Assembly (NCBI GenBank): GCA_903860085.1
Contig: CAIOPD010000002.1
Coordinates: 1 to 18,447, forward strand
Length of the DNA stretch: 18,447 bases
DNA from: an uncultured Pseudomonadota bacterium
GTDB taxonomy: Bacteria; Pseudomonadota; Gammaproteobacteria; Burkholderiales; Methylophilaceae
Direction: 5' to 3'
The notes beneath the pieces were generated by a model. That model was given only the letters and a program-made list of their open reading frames with translations. It ran no database searches and was not told where the DNA came from. Shown one piece after another: positions 6,106 to 13,346 of this stretch (positions within the stretch are counted from its first letter, which is position 1; every line of letters begins with the position of its first letter). The translations under genes and the position numbers were made by a program.

Positions 6106-7951
6106 TTGCCTTAATGATGCCTGAAGCATCTAGACCGCATTCTGCCAGCATAGTTTCATGGTTGCCGTGTTCAATAAATTGATCTGGTAACCCAAGGCAT
6201 AGTACTGGCATATGTATGTTTAAGGCTTGCATTGCCTCTAGTACTGCTGCACCTGCACCACCCATCAGGGCATTCTCTTCTATGGTAACGAATAAGTCAT
6301 GGCTGTTAGCTAGTTCAGCAATCATTGCTGTATCTAACGGCTTAATAAAGCGCATATTGACTACGCTAGCATTAATGCTTTCGCTAGCCTGCAAAGCAGG
6401 TGCCAGCATTGAGCCAAAGGCAAGTAGGGCAACTCTTTTTCCTGCAACCTCCTGCGTGGTTCGAAGCAATTGGGCTTTGCCTATTTCTATTGCCTGCATT
6501 TTGGACTGTATTACTGCGCCACTTCCACTACCACGTGGGTAACGCACCGCAGCTAAGCCGTTGTGCATAAAGCCGGTATAAAGCATTTGCCGACATTCAT
6601 TTTCATCGCTAGGTGCCATCACCACGGTATTGGGAATGCAGCGTAAATAACTTAAATCAAAGCTGCCAGCATGCGTGGGACCGTCTGCGCCGACTAAGCC
6701 AGCACGGTCTATGGCCAATAGCACTGGTAGTTTTTGCAGTGCTATATCATGGATAAGCTGATCATAAGCACGCTGTAAAAAAGTGCTGTAGATTGCCACT
6801 ACTGGTTTTAATCCGTCGCAGGCAAGTCCAGCGGAAAAGGTTAGTGCATGTTGCTCAGCAATGCCGACATCAAAATATCGGTCTGGGTAAGCTTCTGCAA
6901 ATGCATTTAAACCCGACCCATCACACATGGCGGGAGTGACTGCAACTAAACGTTGATCAATGGCTGCCATATCTACCAGCCAGTCAGAAAATACTTGAGT
7001 GTAGGTTTTTTTTGCGGCCAAGGCGCCGCCAGCAATAGCGTCGCCATTATAAGGATCAAATTTACCTACGCCATGAAATCTATTTGGATTATCTTCTGCG
7101 GGTTCAAAACCTTTGCCTTTTTGTGTCACGATATGCAGGAATTGCGGACCTTTTAATTGCTTAATATTACGTAAGGTTTCAACCAACGTATCCAAATCAT
7201 GACCATCAATCGGGCCGATATAGTTAAATCCAAATTCTTCAAACAATGTGCCTGGCATCACCATACCTTTCACATGTTCTTCAGCACGCTTGGCGAACTC
7301 CATCATCGGAGGCATGACGGAAAGCACCTTTTTACCAGAACTACGCACCGTGTTGTAAAAGCGGCTTGATAGTAGTTTAGTTAAGTAATTATTGAGCGCA
7401 CCTACGTTATTGGAGATACTCATATCATTGTCATTGAGTATGACCAATAAATTAGCATTCATATCGCCAGCGTTATTGAGCGCCTCAAACGCCATGCCCG
7501 CAGTCATGGCACCATCACCTATAATCGCTACCGCACGGCGCTCTAGGCCAGATTTTTGTGCCGCCACAGCCATACCCAATGCCGCAGAAATTGAAGTGCT
7601 GGAGTGGCCTGTACCAAAGGTGTCATATTCGCTTTCGCAACGGCGTGGAAAGCCTGCGATGCCTTGTGCTTTGCGCAATGCCTGCATTTTTTGGCGACGA
7701 CCAGTCAGAATTTTGTGGGGATAGGTTTGGTGGCCGACATCCCATACAAGCCGATCATCTGGTGTATTAAACACATAATGCAAGGCGATAGTTAGTTCGA
7801 CTACGCCTAAATTTGACGCCAAATGACCACCAGTTTTGGACACGCTATCAATTAAAAATGCACGTAACTCTTGTGCTAATTGTGGTAATTGTTTGCGCTC
7901 CAGCAGTCGAAGTTGCTGTGGTAAGTCAATCGTATCTAGTAATGGGGTCAT
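6086..7951 (-). CDS. dxs: 1-deoxy-D-xylulose-5-phosphate synthase
   Basis: Dxs condenses pyruvate and glyceraldehyde 3-phosphate using thiamine diphosphate, the entry step of the MEP isoprenoid pathway. The 621 residues match the E. coli enzyme in length and order. Visible elements are SVSKTGGHLASNLG with H43, the thiamine-diphosphate/Mg motif beginning GDGAMTAG (145-152, D146) and ending at N175, GIAEQHA with the cofactor-activating Glu366, and DRAGLVGADGPTHAG with H427. The ATG at 7951 lies 13 bases after the ispA stop and has no Shine-Dalgarno sequence, so it probably depends on coupling with ispA. The neighbour ispA uses the C5 units that this pathway supplies. Confidence 0.98.
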   Translation of the reverse strand: MTPLLDTIDLPQQLRLLERKQLPQLAQELRAFLIDSVSKTGGHLASNLGVVELTIALHYVFNTPDDRLVWDVGHQTYPHKILTGRRQKMQALRKAQGIAGFPRRCESEYDTFGTGHSSTSISAALGMAVAAQKSGLERRAVAIIGDGAMTAGMAFEALNNAGDMNANLLVILNDNDMSISNNVGALNNYLTKLLSSRFYNTVRSSGKKVLSVMPPMMEFAKRAEEHVKGMVMPGTLFEEFGFNYIGPIDGHDLDTLVETLRNIKQLKGPQFLHIVTQKGKGFEPAEDNPNRFHGVGKFDPYNGDAIAGGALAAKKTYTQVFSDWLVDMAAIDQRLVAVTPAMCDGSGLNAFAEAYPDRYFDVGIAEQHALTFSAGLACDGLKPVVAIYSTFLQRAYDQLIHDIALQKLPVLLAIDRAGLVGADGPTHAGSFDLSYLRCIPNTVVMAPSDENECRQMLYTGFMHNGLAAVRYPRGSGSGAVIQSKMQAIEIGKAQLLRTTQEVAGKRVALLAFGSMLAPALQASESINASVVNMRFIKPLDTAMIAELANSHDLFVTIEENALMGGAGAAVLEAMQALNIHMPVLCLGLPDQFIEHGNHETMLAECGLDASGIIKAIEQKLT

Positions 7952-7964
7952 ATTAGGGGTGGGC

Positions 7965-8906
7965 TTAAAATCTACGGTGCATAATGAAATCAGCCAACTG
8001 CTGTAAGCGCAATGCTTGTGTAGAAAAAGGTTTCAGCGCGGATAACGCCTCGTCGTGAAGTTGCTTCGCATAGGTTTTAGCGGCCTCCAGACCTAATAAA
8101 GTCACATAGGTCGGTTTATTATTATTGGCATCTTTGCCTGCGGTTTTTCCTAGGATGCTGCTATCGCCCTCTACGTCTAAAATATCATCAACTACTTGAA
8201 AAGCCAGTCCAATATTTGCGGCATAGCGAGTCAAGGCTAATATTTCAGCATTATTAATGCTAGCCTCTGGTTGGGCACTAGCAGCACCAATTAATACCGC
8301 AGCCTCAATCAGCGCACCGGTTTTTAATCTATGCATAGTTTCAAGTTCAGTTTGGTTCAGCGGTTTGCCGACGGAGGACAAATCGATTGCTTGACCACCT
8401 GCCATCCCTAAGGATCCCGCTGCCTTTGCCAGAATGTGTAACATCTGTAATTGCTGCTGCGCATTTTGAGATGGACTGGTTTGAGATATTGCACTGAAAG
8501 CTAAACTTTGAAGTGAATCACCTACCAATAATGCTGTAGCGTCATCATATTGCTTGTGACAGCTTGGTTTTCCTCGGCGTAGGTCATCATCGTCCATGCA
8601 TGGCATATCATCATGTACTAGTGAGTAAGCGTGTATCAGTTCTAACGCGCAGGCGGCGTTATCGGTCAAGCTAATATCAGTTGATGAAGTGTCTTGAATG
8701 TAGACTTCTGCCGCGGCATAACAGAGCAGGGCACGCACACGCTTGCCCCCACCCAAAATACTGAAGCGCATGGCACTATGTAGGGTTGTCGGAATTAAGT
8801 CTGCGGAAGGCAAAACTCTATCTAAGACTTGCTCTAAGTGTGCTTGTTTTAGTTTTACCCAAGCATCAAAGTCAAGTTGTGCCGAAATCCCCACGGAGTT
8901 AGTCAT
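7965..8906 (-). CDS. ispA: Farnesyl diphosphate synthase (short-chain polyprenyl synthase)
   Basis: IspA joins isopentenyl and dimethylallyl diphosphates into geranyl and farnesyl diphosphate for quinones and undecaprenyl lipid. The 313-residue protein has the substrate-binding GGGKRVR (52-58), the first Asp-rich motif VHDDMPCMDDDD with the two-residue insertion typical of bacterial FPP synthases (97-108), GDSLQSLAF (129-137), and the second Asp-rich motif QVVDDILD (237-244). Bacterial IspA is the best call; exact chain length is not provable here. I use ATG 8906, which overlaps the xseB stop by eight bases (ATGACTAA). A TTG directly before it would add one residue. There is no ribosome binding site, so coupling to xseB is likely. 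Confidence 0.95.
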   Translation of the reverse strand: MTNSVGISAQLDFDAWVKLKQAHLEQVLDRVLPSADLIPTTLHSAMRFSILGGGKRVRALLCYAAAEVYIQDTSSTDISLTDNAACALELIHAYSLVHDDMPCMDDDDLRRGKPSCHKQYDDATALLVGDSLQSLAFSAISQTSPSQNAQQQLQMLHILAKAAGSLGMAGGQAIDLSSVGKPLNQTELETMHRLKTGALIEAAVLIGAASAQPEASINNAEILALTRYAANIGLAFQVVDDILDVEGDSSILGKTAGKDANNNKPTYVTLLGLEAAKTYAKQLHDEALSALKPFSTQALRLQQLADFIMHRRF

Positions 8907-9174
8907 CAACAGGAGTAAATGAAATCAATTGATTTCGTTCATTTAACATCTGCACTTGCTGCTCCACTTTAGCGAGTGATTGTTGACAATGTTGTAGTAA
9001 AAAATTGCCGCGGGTATAGGCCGCAAGTGAGGTTTGTAGTGGCATTTGTGCCGACTCCATTTGAGCCACGATAGATTCAAGTTCGGCGTACGCTTGCTCA
9101 AAGCTTAGCGTTTCTTCGCTAGCGCTAGCTTCATTGGAAGATTTTGCTGTGGTTTTACTGGTAGATGCAGTCAT
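8899..9174 (-). CDS. xseB: Exodeoxyribonuclease VII small subunit
   Basis: XseB combines with the large subunit XseA to form exonuclease VII, which degrades single-stranded DNA. From ATG 9174 the protein has 91 residues. Residues 1-23 are a Ser/Thr-rich, non-conserved lead, and the helical core from SFEQAYAELESIVAQMES to LNERNQ (about 24-82) is the standard family region. A TTG at 9186 would add four residues; neither start has a clear ribosome binding site. The gene sits between an esterase and ispA, the common proteobacterial arrangement, and xseA is not in this window. The family call is secure despite small size. Confidence 0.93.
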   Translation of the reverse strand: MTASTSKTTAKSSNEASASEETLSFEQAYAELESIVAQMESAQMPLQTSLAAYTRGNFLLQHCQQSLAKVEQQVQMLNERNQLISFTPVDD

Positions 9175-9214
9175 GGCAGTGATCAATAATTCTTAAGCTA
9201 GTATTCTACCAATT

Positions 9215-9886
9215 CTATTGCAAAATTTGCTGTAAAAAATGCCTAATATCGTTAATCTCTGCAGGGATTACGTTGTGTGCCATGTTGTATTCATGCCATG
9301 AAACGGCGTAGTGCTGATCTTGCAATAATTCACGCGATAAACTCGCCGTTTCTAAACTAATCACCTCATCTAATACACCGTGCACCATAAAGATAGGTAG
9401 CTTGGTATTGGCTACATGTGCTTCAACCGCAAGAGATTTTTTTAGTGGCATGTAGGTTGATAGTGCCAATACACCAGCCAAACGTTGTGGATATCGTAAA
9501 GCTGTGTATAAGGCAATGGCGCCACCTTGTGAAAATCCTGCAAGCACGATTCGCTCGCTAGGCACCCCGCGGTCTAGCTCATTTTGGATTAAAGAGTTTA
9601 TGTAGGATTGACTAATTTTAATACCAACTTCATCTTCATGACTAATTGGCGTTAAACCATACACGTCATACCAAGCCGGCATAATGTAACCATTGTTGCG
9701 TGTCACAGCCATTTCTGGTGCATGTGGCAAAATAAATCGCACGCCAGCCAAATTAAGCTGTTGCACAATTGGCGCAAAGTCATAGCCGTCAGCACCTAAG
9801 CCATGCAACCAAATAATGCTTGCGTTTTTGTGATTAAATTCACTTTCGTGATCGCTTGAAAGCTCTAGTGGCGGGTTATAGTTCAT
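9215..9886 (-). CDS. Phospholipase/carboxylesterase family alpha/beta hydrolase (COG0400)
   Basis: This cytoplasmic serine esterase of 223 residues has no signal peptide. It has the oxyanion-region motif WLHGLGADGYDF (26-37), the nucleophile elbow GFSQGG with S119, the acid D173 in VHGVLDE and the base H204 in MAHNV, so the catalytic triad is complete. WYDVYG (72-77) is also typical of the family, which includes carboxylesterase EstB and acyl-protein-thioesterase relatives. The physiological substrate cannot be told. The ATG at 9886 lacks a Shine-Dalgarno sequence. It is the first gene of the minus-strand block leading to xseB, which starts 40 bases after its stop. Confidence 0.92.
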   Translation of the reverse strand: MNYNPPLELSSDHESEFNHKNASIIWLHGLGADGYDFAPIVQQLNLAGVRFILPHAPEMAVTRNNGYIMPAWYDVYGLTPISHEDEVGIKISQSYINSLIQNELDRGVPSERIVLAGFSQGGAIALYTALRYPQRLAGVLALSTYMPLKKSLAVEAHVANTKLPIFMVHGVLDEVISLETASLSRELLQDQHYAVSWHEYNMAHNVIPAEINDIRHFLQQILQ

Positions 9887-9912
9887 ATTGAATATTCGGG
9901 TGAAGTGATTTG

Positions 9913-9921
9913 TCTATAGCA
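9913..9921 (-). promoter_or_regulatory. Candidate extended -10 upstream of the esterase block
   Basis: On the minus strand TGCTATAGA is a moderate extended -10 with no good -35. It lies downstream of the strong terminator at 9981-10019, where a promoter for the esterase-xseB-ispA-dxs block is needed. The start would be near 9906, 19 bases before the ATG. Confidence 0.3.
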
Positions 9922-9980
9922 TATCATTAGTGTTAATAAACTGTTGTGGCGGTATGAGGTAATATCAGATTACCATTGCG

Positions 9981-10019
9981 CAATAAAAAAGCGGAACATT
10001 GAATTCCGCTTTTTTATTG
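9981..10019. terminator. Strong symmetrical intrinsic terminator
   Basis: A perfect 16-bp inverted repeat pairs CAATAAAAAAGCGGAA (9981-9996) with its reverse complement (10004-10019) across a 7-base loop. On either strand it gives a GC-core hairpin with six A before and six T after. On the minus strand it ends the MxaD-like transcript 41 bases after that gene's stop and isolates it from the esterase block. Confidence 0.92.
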
Positions 10020-10059
10020 ACGACTTATATATCAGGCTTGCATAAGCTTGGATATATTT

Positions 10060-10590
10060 TTATTTGGCTGATTCGGCTACTGTTTTTAAGTTAGCTAAAC
10101 CTGAATCAAATATACCAGTAATTGCACTAATAGCAGTCGCGTCGTCTTGACCTTCAGGAATTGGTGGATTTAGTTTGTACAAACGGTAAAAACGCGCCAT
10201 CCAAACAACCTTGGTTTCACCTGGGTTGTCGCCGGGAGTTACCGTCATGGTTGCGTTGTAATCTGTGAGTGGCAATGTGCCAGATACGATTTCATACTTA
10301 ATTTTCATAGATGCATCATCGATACTACGTAATTTCTCGTAGACATTGCCTCCATTTTTAAAAGTGAGTGTTCTAAAAGTGTCATCACCAACTTTTTCAA
10401 CCTTGGTGCTGGCAACGCCAGGATGCCACTGGTGAATAGCGCTGAAGTCTTTGACGATAGCCCACACTTTTGCTGGATCGGCTTTAATAGTGATAGTTTT
10501 TTCGACTTTTTGTGGCGATGGACCGTGTGCTGCTGCTGTAAACGAGACTAAACCTAAACTAATTGCGAGTAACGCTAAAATTCTTTTCAT
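10060..10590 (-). CDS. Exported SRPBCC-fold protein resembling MxaD
   Basis: This 176-residue protein has a signal peptide (MKR start, hydrophobic 4-17) with expected cleavage after AAA at residue 21, which would leave His22 as the mature N-terminus (HGPSPQ). The remainder reads as an SRPBCC/polyketide-cyclase fold: PAKVWAIVKDF (39-49), the short motif HQWHPGVA (53-60), and a C-terminal helix DSGLANLKTVAES. The pattern resembles MxaD, a periplasmic protein encoded in methanol dehydrogenase clusters and implicated in electron transfer to cytochrome cL. No mxa or xox gene lies here, so the link is by similarity recalled from memory. The ATG at 10590 has a strong ribosome binding site (GGAGAAA) and a perfect -10 upstream. 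It follows the propeller gene on the same strand, 223 bases away. Confidence 0.8.
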   Translation of the reverse strand: MKRILALLAISLGLVSFTAAAHGPSPQKVEKTITIKADPAKVWAIVKDFSAIHQWHPGVASTKVEKVGDDTFRTLTFKNGGNVYEKLRSIDDASMKIKYEIVSGTLPLTDYNATMTVTPGDNPGETKVVWMARFYRLYKLNPPIPEGQDDATAISAITGIFDSGLANLKTVAESAK

Positions 10591-10644
10591 TCAAATTTCT
10601 CCAAGACTCCCAGTAAGAGAGCAGTTAATCAAAAACAACGACAT

Positions 10645-10650
10645 ATTATA
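10645..10650 (-). promoter_or_regulatory. -10 element of the MxaD-like gene
   Basis: The minus strand reads a perfect TATAAT here, with a poor -35 (CTCATA, 3 of 6, 17-base spacing). A start near 10638 gives a leader of about 48 nt ending in the GGAGAAA ribosome binding site. The weak -35 suggests dependence on an activator. Confidence 0.5.
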
Positions 10651-10716
10651 GATGAGAACCTAGATCTTATGAGGGTAAGGTTACATTAAATGATCGGTCA
10701 CTTTCGCTTATTCTAA

Positions 10717-10733
10717 CTTGGCATATTGCCAAG
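10717..10733. promoter_or_regulatory. 17-bp interrupted palindrome, candidate operator
   Basis: CTTGGCA (10717-10723) and its exact complement TGCCAAG (10727-10733) are separated by three bases. The centre is about 87 bases upstream of the predicted start of the MxaD-like transcript. It is not followed by a T-run on either strand, which argues against a simple intrinsic terminator for the propeller gene, although an RNA hairpin is possible. Confidence 0.4.
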
Positions 10734-10813
10734 CGGTTACGGTTTTTCCCCTATCTCGGTTTGACAGCCATTGGCAGGCTTCAATAAAGTTAAAACTCAA
10801 GATAAGACTCCTG

Positions 10814-11788
10814 TTATTGATGAATAATAAACTGCCCGAATGCGCGACTTTTTTCACCGGTTTTGATTGTGGCGACTACTTTGTTGGTGTGAAGATCGAT
10901 TACGCTGACATTGCTGCTACCCCAGTTAGCGACGTAAGCATGCTCATGGTCAAGGCTAATGCCTTCTGGCGTATTGCCGACAGCAATAGTTGCGATAGTT
11001 TTTGTGGTAGCTATGTCAATCACCGTGACGCTGTCATCTTGGGTATTAGTGATGTATAGCGTTTTGTCATCCAAGCTAAAAGCTACGCAATAAGGGTGAT
11101 AACCCACCTTGAATTGTTGTTGTACTTGGTTATTAGTGTTAATTAGACTGACGCTATCATCTTGCACATTCACTAATGCTAGCCATATGCCGCTGGAACT
11201 CAGCGCGATGCCATAGGGGTGCTTACCTACGTTAATACGTTGTTTAATCGTAAGCGTTGCCGTGTCAATAATTGCCACATCATTGCTATCTCGGTTAGCT
11301 ACATAGAGCAATTGATTGTCAGGACTGACCACTAGGCCAGCAGGCGCATCTGCAATGATGAGTTCGCGCACTATTTCTGTGTGATGTGTGTTAATTGCTA
11401 AAACTCGATTAGTAAACCAATCGGCAACGTAGAGTGTTTTGCTGTCAGGAGATAGCGCTAGGCCTACGGGTGAACCATGCACCTTAATTGTGCCGATAAC
11501 CATGTGATTTTGCGTGTTAATAATTGTAATGTCTTGGCTTTCGACGTTTGAGATATAAGCGCGATGCAATGTTGAAGATACAGCTACACCGACGGGTGCT
11601 GTGCCAACGGCGATGGTTTTAATCACGCGATTCGTCGATGTGTTGATTGCAGATACGCTGTTTTCACCTTGGTTGCTAATATAGGCAAAATTAGCTTGAG
11701 TTGGCCTAGGGGCTAATATGCAGCTGGTATTTATCAACATAACGACCAGAAAAAAAATTATATGATTAAATTTTATGTTTATATTCAT
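10814..11788 (-). CDS. Exported seven-repeat YVTN beta-propeller protein
   Basis: From ATG 11788 the protein has 324 residues: a hydrophobic export signal (about 9-26), then seven successive repeats of 40-42 residues, each built on the pattern YxxN...xVxxIDT...xxIxVGxxPxGxxxS. The last repeat ends AFGQFI, usual for this family. Seven repeats predict one closed seven-bladed propeller in the periplasm. Relatives occur near PQQ-dependent dehydrogenase systems, but others are surface or binding proteins, so function is open. The signal has a Cys at 23 (NTSC), but Asn at -3 makes a lipobox poor; cleavage after PTQA (residue 32) is an alternative. An in-frame TTG further upstream would overlap rppH and was rejected. 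No ribosome binding site is evident. Confidence 0.85.
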   Translation of the reverse strand: MNINIKFNHIIFFLVVMLINTSCILAPRPTQANFAYISNQGENSVSAINTSTNRVIKTIAVGTAPVGVAVSSTLHRAYISNVESQDITIINTQNHMVIGTIKVHGSPVGLALSPDSKTLYVADWFTNRVLAINTHHTEIVRELIIADAPAGLVVSPDNQLLYVANRDSNDVAIIDTATLTIKQRINVGKHPYGIALSSSGIWLALVNVQDDSVSLINTNNQVQQQFKVGYHPYCVAFSLDDKTLYITNTQDDSVTVIDIATTKTIATIAVGNTPEGISLDHEHAYVANWGSSNVSVIDLHTNKVVATIKTGEKSRAFGQFIIHQ

Positions 11789-11876
11789 AGTGTTAGGATT
11801 TACAGTTAAATGGTAGCTTTCAAAAAATGCCAAAATATGAAAAAATTGCACTAAATTATTAAGGCAGTATAACGCT

Positions 11877-12362
11877 ATGTTAGATCGTGACGGGTTTCGC
11901 CCGAATGTTGGCATTATTTTATGCAATGCCAGCAATCAGGTGTTTTGGGGTAAACGTATCCGTGAGCATGCTTGGCAGTTTCCGCAGGGTGGTATTAACT
12001 ACGGTGAAAGTCCTGAGCAGGCTATGTATCGTGAGCTGATGGAAGAAGTGGGTCTTAAGCCTGAGCATGTGAAAATTCTGGGGCGGACTAAAGACTGGTT
12101 GCGCTATGAAGTGCCCTCCACTTGGGTTAAACGAGAGTGGCGAGGAAGCTATAAGGGTCAAAAACAAATATGGTATTTATTGCGAATGGTTGGTCGTGAC
12201 AGCGACGTTTCTCTTCGCGCCAGTGAGCACCCTGAATTTGATGCTTGGCGTTGGAGCGACTACTGGGTACCGTTGGAAGATGTGATTGAGTTTAAGCGCG
12301 GGGTATACGAGTCCGCGCTAAATGAGTTAGCACCGCATCTACACCATAAAGTAGCGAGATAA
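11877..12362 (+). CDS. rppH: RNA pyrophosphohydrolase (Nudix)
   Basis: RppH removes pyrophosphate from the 5' end of mRNA and so starts RNase E-dependent decay. The 161 residues begin MLDRDGFRPNVGIIL and include WGKRIREHAWQFPQGG (24-39), the hallmark of this subfamily. The Nudix box runs from G38 to L60 with E44, R52, E53, E56, E57 and G59 in the canonical positions, and SEHPEFDAWRW (116-126) is also conserved. The ATG at 11877 has only a distant AAGG as ribosome binding site. The gene is divergent from the propeller gene, with 88 bases between starts, and convergent with psd. Identification is very secure. Confidence 0.97.
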   Translation: MLDRDGFRPNVGIILCNASNQVFWGKRIREHAWQFPQGGINYGESPEQAMYRELMEEVGLKPEHVKILGRTKDWLRYEVPSTWVKREWRGSYKGQKQIWYLLRMVGRDSDVSLRASEHPEFDAWRWSDYWVPLEDVIEFKRGVYESALNELAPHLHHKVAR

Positions 12363-12368
12363 AGTACG

Positions 12369-12395
12369 TTAATAGCGGTCAATAACCGCTATTAA
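12369..12395. terminator. Bidirectional hairpin between rppH and psd
   Basis: A perfect 11-bp stem (TTAATAGCGGT, 12369-12379, with 12385-12395) surrounds a 5-base loop. It begins seven bases after the rppH stop and abuts the psd stop codon. The stem is partly AT and no strong T-run follows, so efficiency is uncertain. Confidence 0.6.
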
Positions 12396-13244
12396 CTATG
12401 CCATCATTGCGCCCAATCTAACTGTAGCCCCTGCATGCCAATCTGCATTAAATTTTAGATTCTGTTGTTCGAATAACATCACCACAGTTGAACCAAGTAA
12501 GAAGCGTCCCATTTCATCACCTTGTTTTAAGGTGATATTCTGTTTTTGATAGTCCCATAAACATACTTTTCTTCTGCGCGGTGGGTTAATGATGCCATTC
12601 TCTGCGTCGTGCCAGACCGTCGCCATGCTGCCGACGATGGTGGCGCCCACCAAGACCATCACAAAGCTACCATATTGCGCTGATATAAATTCACAGACCA
12701 CACGTTCATTTTTAGCAAACAGACCGGGTACACCTTCTGCTGTAATGGGATTGACCGAAAATAAGGCGCCCGGAACATAGGCCATGCTTAATAATTCGCC
12801 ATCACAGGGCATATGAATGCGGTGATAGTCTTTAGGGCTTAAGTAGATGCATGCAAAGTGACCATTATTAAACTTTTTCGCCAATGCATGGTTGCCACCA
12901 AGTAGGGCGGTTGTAGAGTAATGGTGGCCCTTTGCTTGAAATATTTGGTCTAATTCAATAGCTCCAAGTTGGCTGATGGCGCCGTCGACTGGGCAAATAA
13001 ACTGTGCGTTTTCTAGGGGTCTGGCGCCGACTTTGAGTGCGCGCGTAAAAAAGTCATTAAAGGTTTTGTAGCAACAGGCGCCTGTCATTTCTGCTTCAGC
13101 CATGTTCACCTGATAACGCTTTATAAACCAACGGATTACTGCCGTAGTGAAACGGCCGCCTTGCAGGTTGGCGAGTTTACCTGCAAGATGAGTAATGGCT
13201 TGCTTGGGCAATAGATATTGAATCATCACTGCGATTGATGGCAT
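12396..13244 (-). CDS. psd: Phosphatidylserine decarboxylase proenzyme
   Basis: Psd makes phosphatidylethanolamine from phosphatidylserine at the inner membrane, using a pyruvoyl group made by self-cleavage. The 282-residue protein aligns by eye with E. coli Psd over the catalytic region: PVDGAISQLG with D87, YLSPKDYHRIHMPCDG with H141 and H144, PGALFSVN (158-165), and the LGST processing site (250-253), where cleavage before S252 yields the pyruvoyl alpha subunit. The long C-terminal tail of the E. coli protein is absent, as in many relatives. ATG 13244 has a good ribosome binding site (AGGA, eight bases upstream). The gene follows ilvC across a strong terminator and so needs its own promoter. 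The partner pssA is not in this window. Confidence 0.97.
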   Translation of the reverse strand: MPSIAVMIQYLLPKQAITHLAGKLANLQGGRFTTAVIRWFIKRYQVNMAEAEMTGACCYKTFNDFFTRALKVGARPLENAQFICPVDGAISQLGAIELDQIFQAKGHHYSTTALLGGNHALAKKFNNGHFACIYLSPKDYHRIHMPCDGELLSMAYVPGALFSVNPITAEGVPGLFAKNERVVCEFISAQYGSFVMVLVGATIVGSMATVWHDAENGIINPPRRRKVCLWDYQKQNITLKQGDEMGRFLLGSTVVMLFEQQNLKFNADWHAGATVRLGAMMA

Positions 13245-13270
13245 CAGTTAAATCCTAAATGAACGATGTT

Positions 13271-13276
13271 ATTTTA
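13271..13276 (-). promoter_or_regulatory. Candidate -10 element of psd
   Basis: On the minus strand TAAAAT (5 of 6) lies between the ilvC terminator and psd and would start transcription near 13264, 20 bases before the ATG. No clear -35 is seen; the position relative to the terminator is the main argument. Confidence 0.35.
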
Positions 13277-13290
13277 TGCGGTAATAATGC

Positions 13291-13325
13291 AAAAAGGGCA
13301 GGACGTATTGCGTCTTGCCCTTTTT
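13291..13325 (-). terminator. Intrinsic terminator of ilvC
   Basis: AAAAAGGGCA (13291-13300) pairs with TGCCCTTTTT (13316-13325), and inside it GACG pairs with CGTC around a 5-base loop. The one imperfect step is at 13301/13315. A run of T follows on the minus strand, 21 bases after the ilvC stop. It separates the ilv genes from psd. Confidence 0.92.
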
Positions 13326-13346
13326 ATTTAGATTTGCTTTTAAGGC

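Noticed and set aside
7392..7724. Long plus-strand reading frame opposite dxs (110 codons), with others at 6216-6542 and 7558-7770
   Set aside because: They lie wholly opposite an intact conserved enzyme, have no family features and no ribosome binding site, and are expected by-products of dxs codon usage.
10591..10813. Possible riboswitch upstream of the MxaD-like gene
   Set aside because: The region has GC-rich short stems, but I could not match the conserved core of any class I know (c-di-GMP, cobalamin, glycine, SAM), and the promoter at 10645-10650 lies downstream of those stems.
10718..11059. Plus-strand 113-codon frame opposite the propeller C-terminus
   Set aside because: Most of it is antisense to conserved propeller repeats and the protein shows no recognisable domain.
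11847..11873. TTGCAC and TATAAC directly before rppH as a promoter
   Set aside because: The 15-base spacing is poor and the start would fall inside the rppH start codon region, so it cannot supply a normal transcript.
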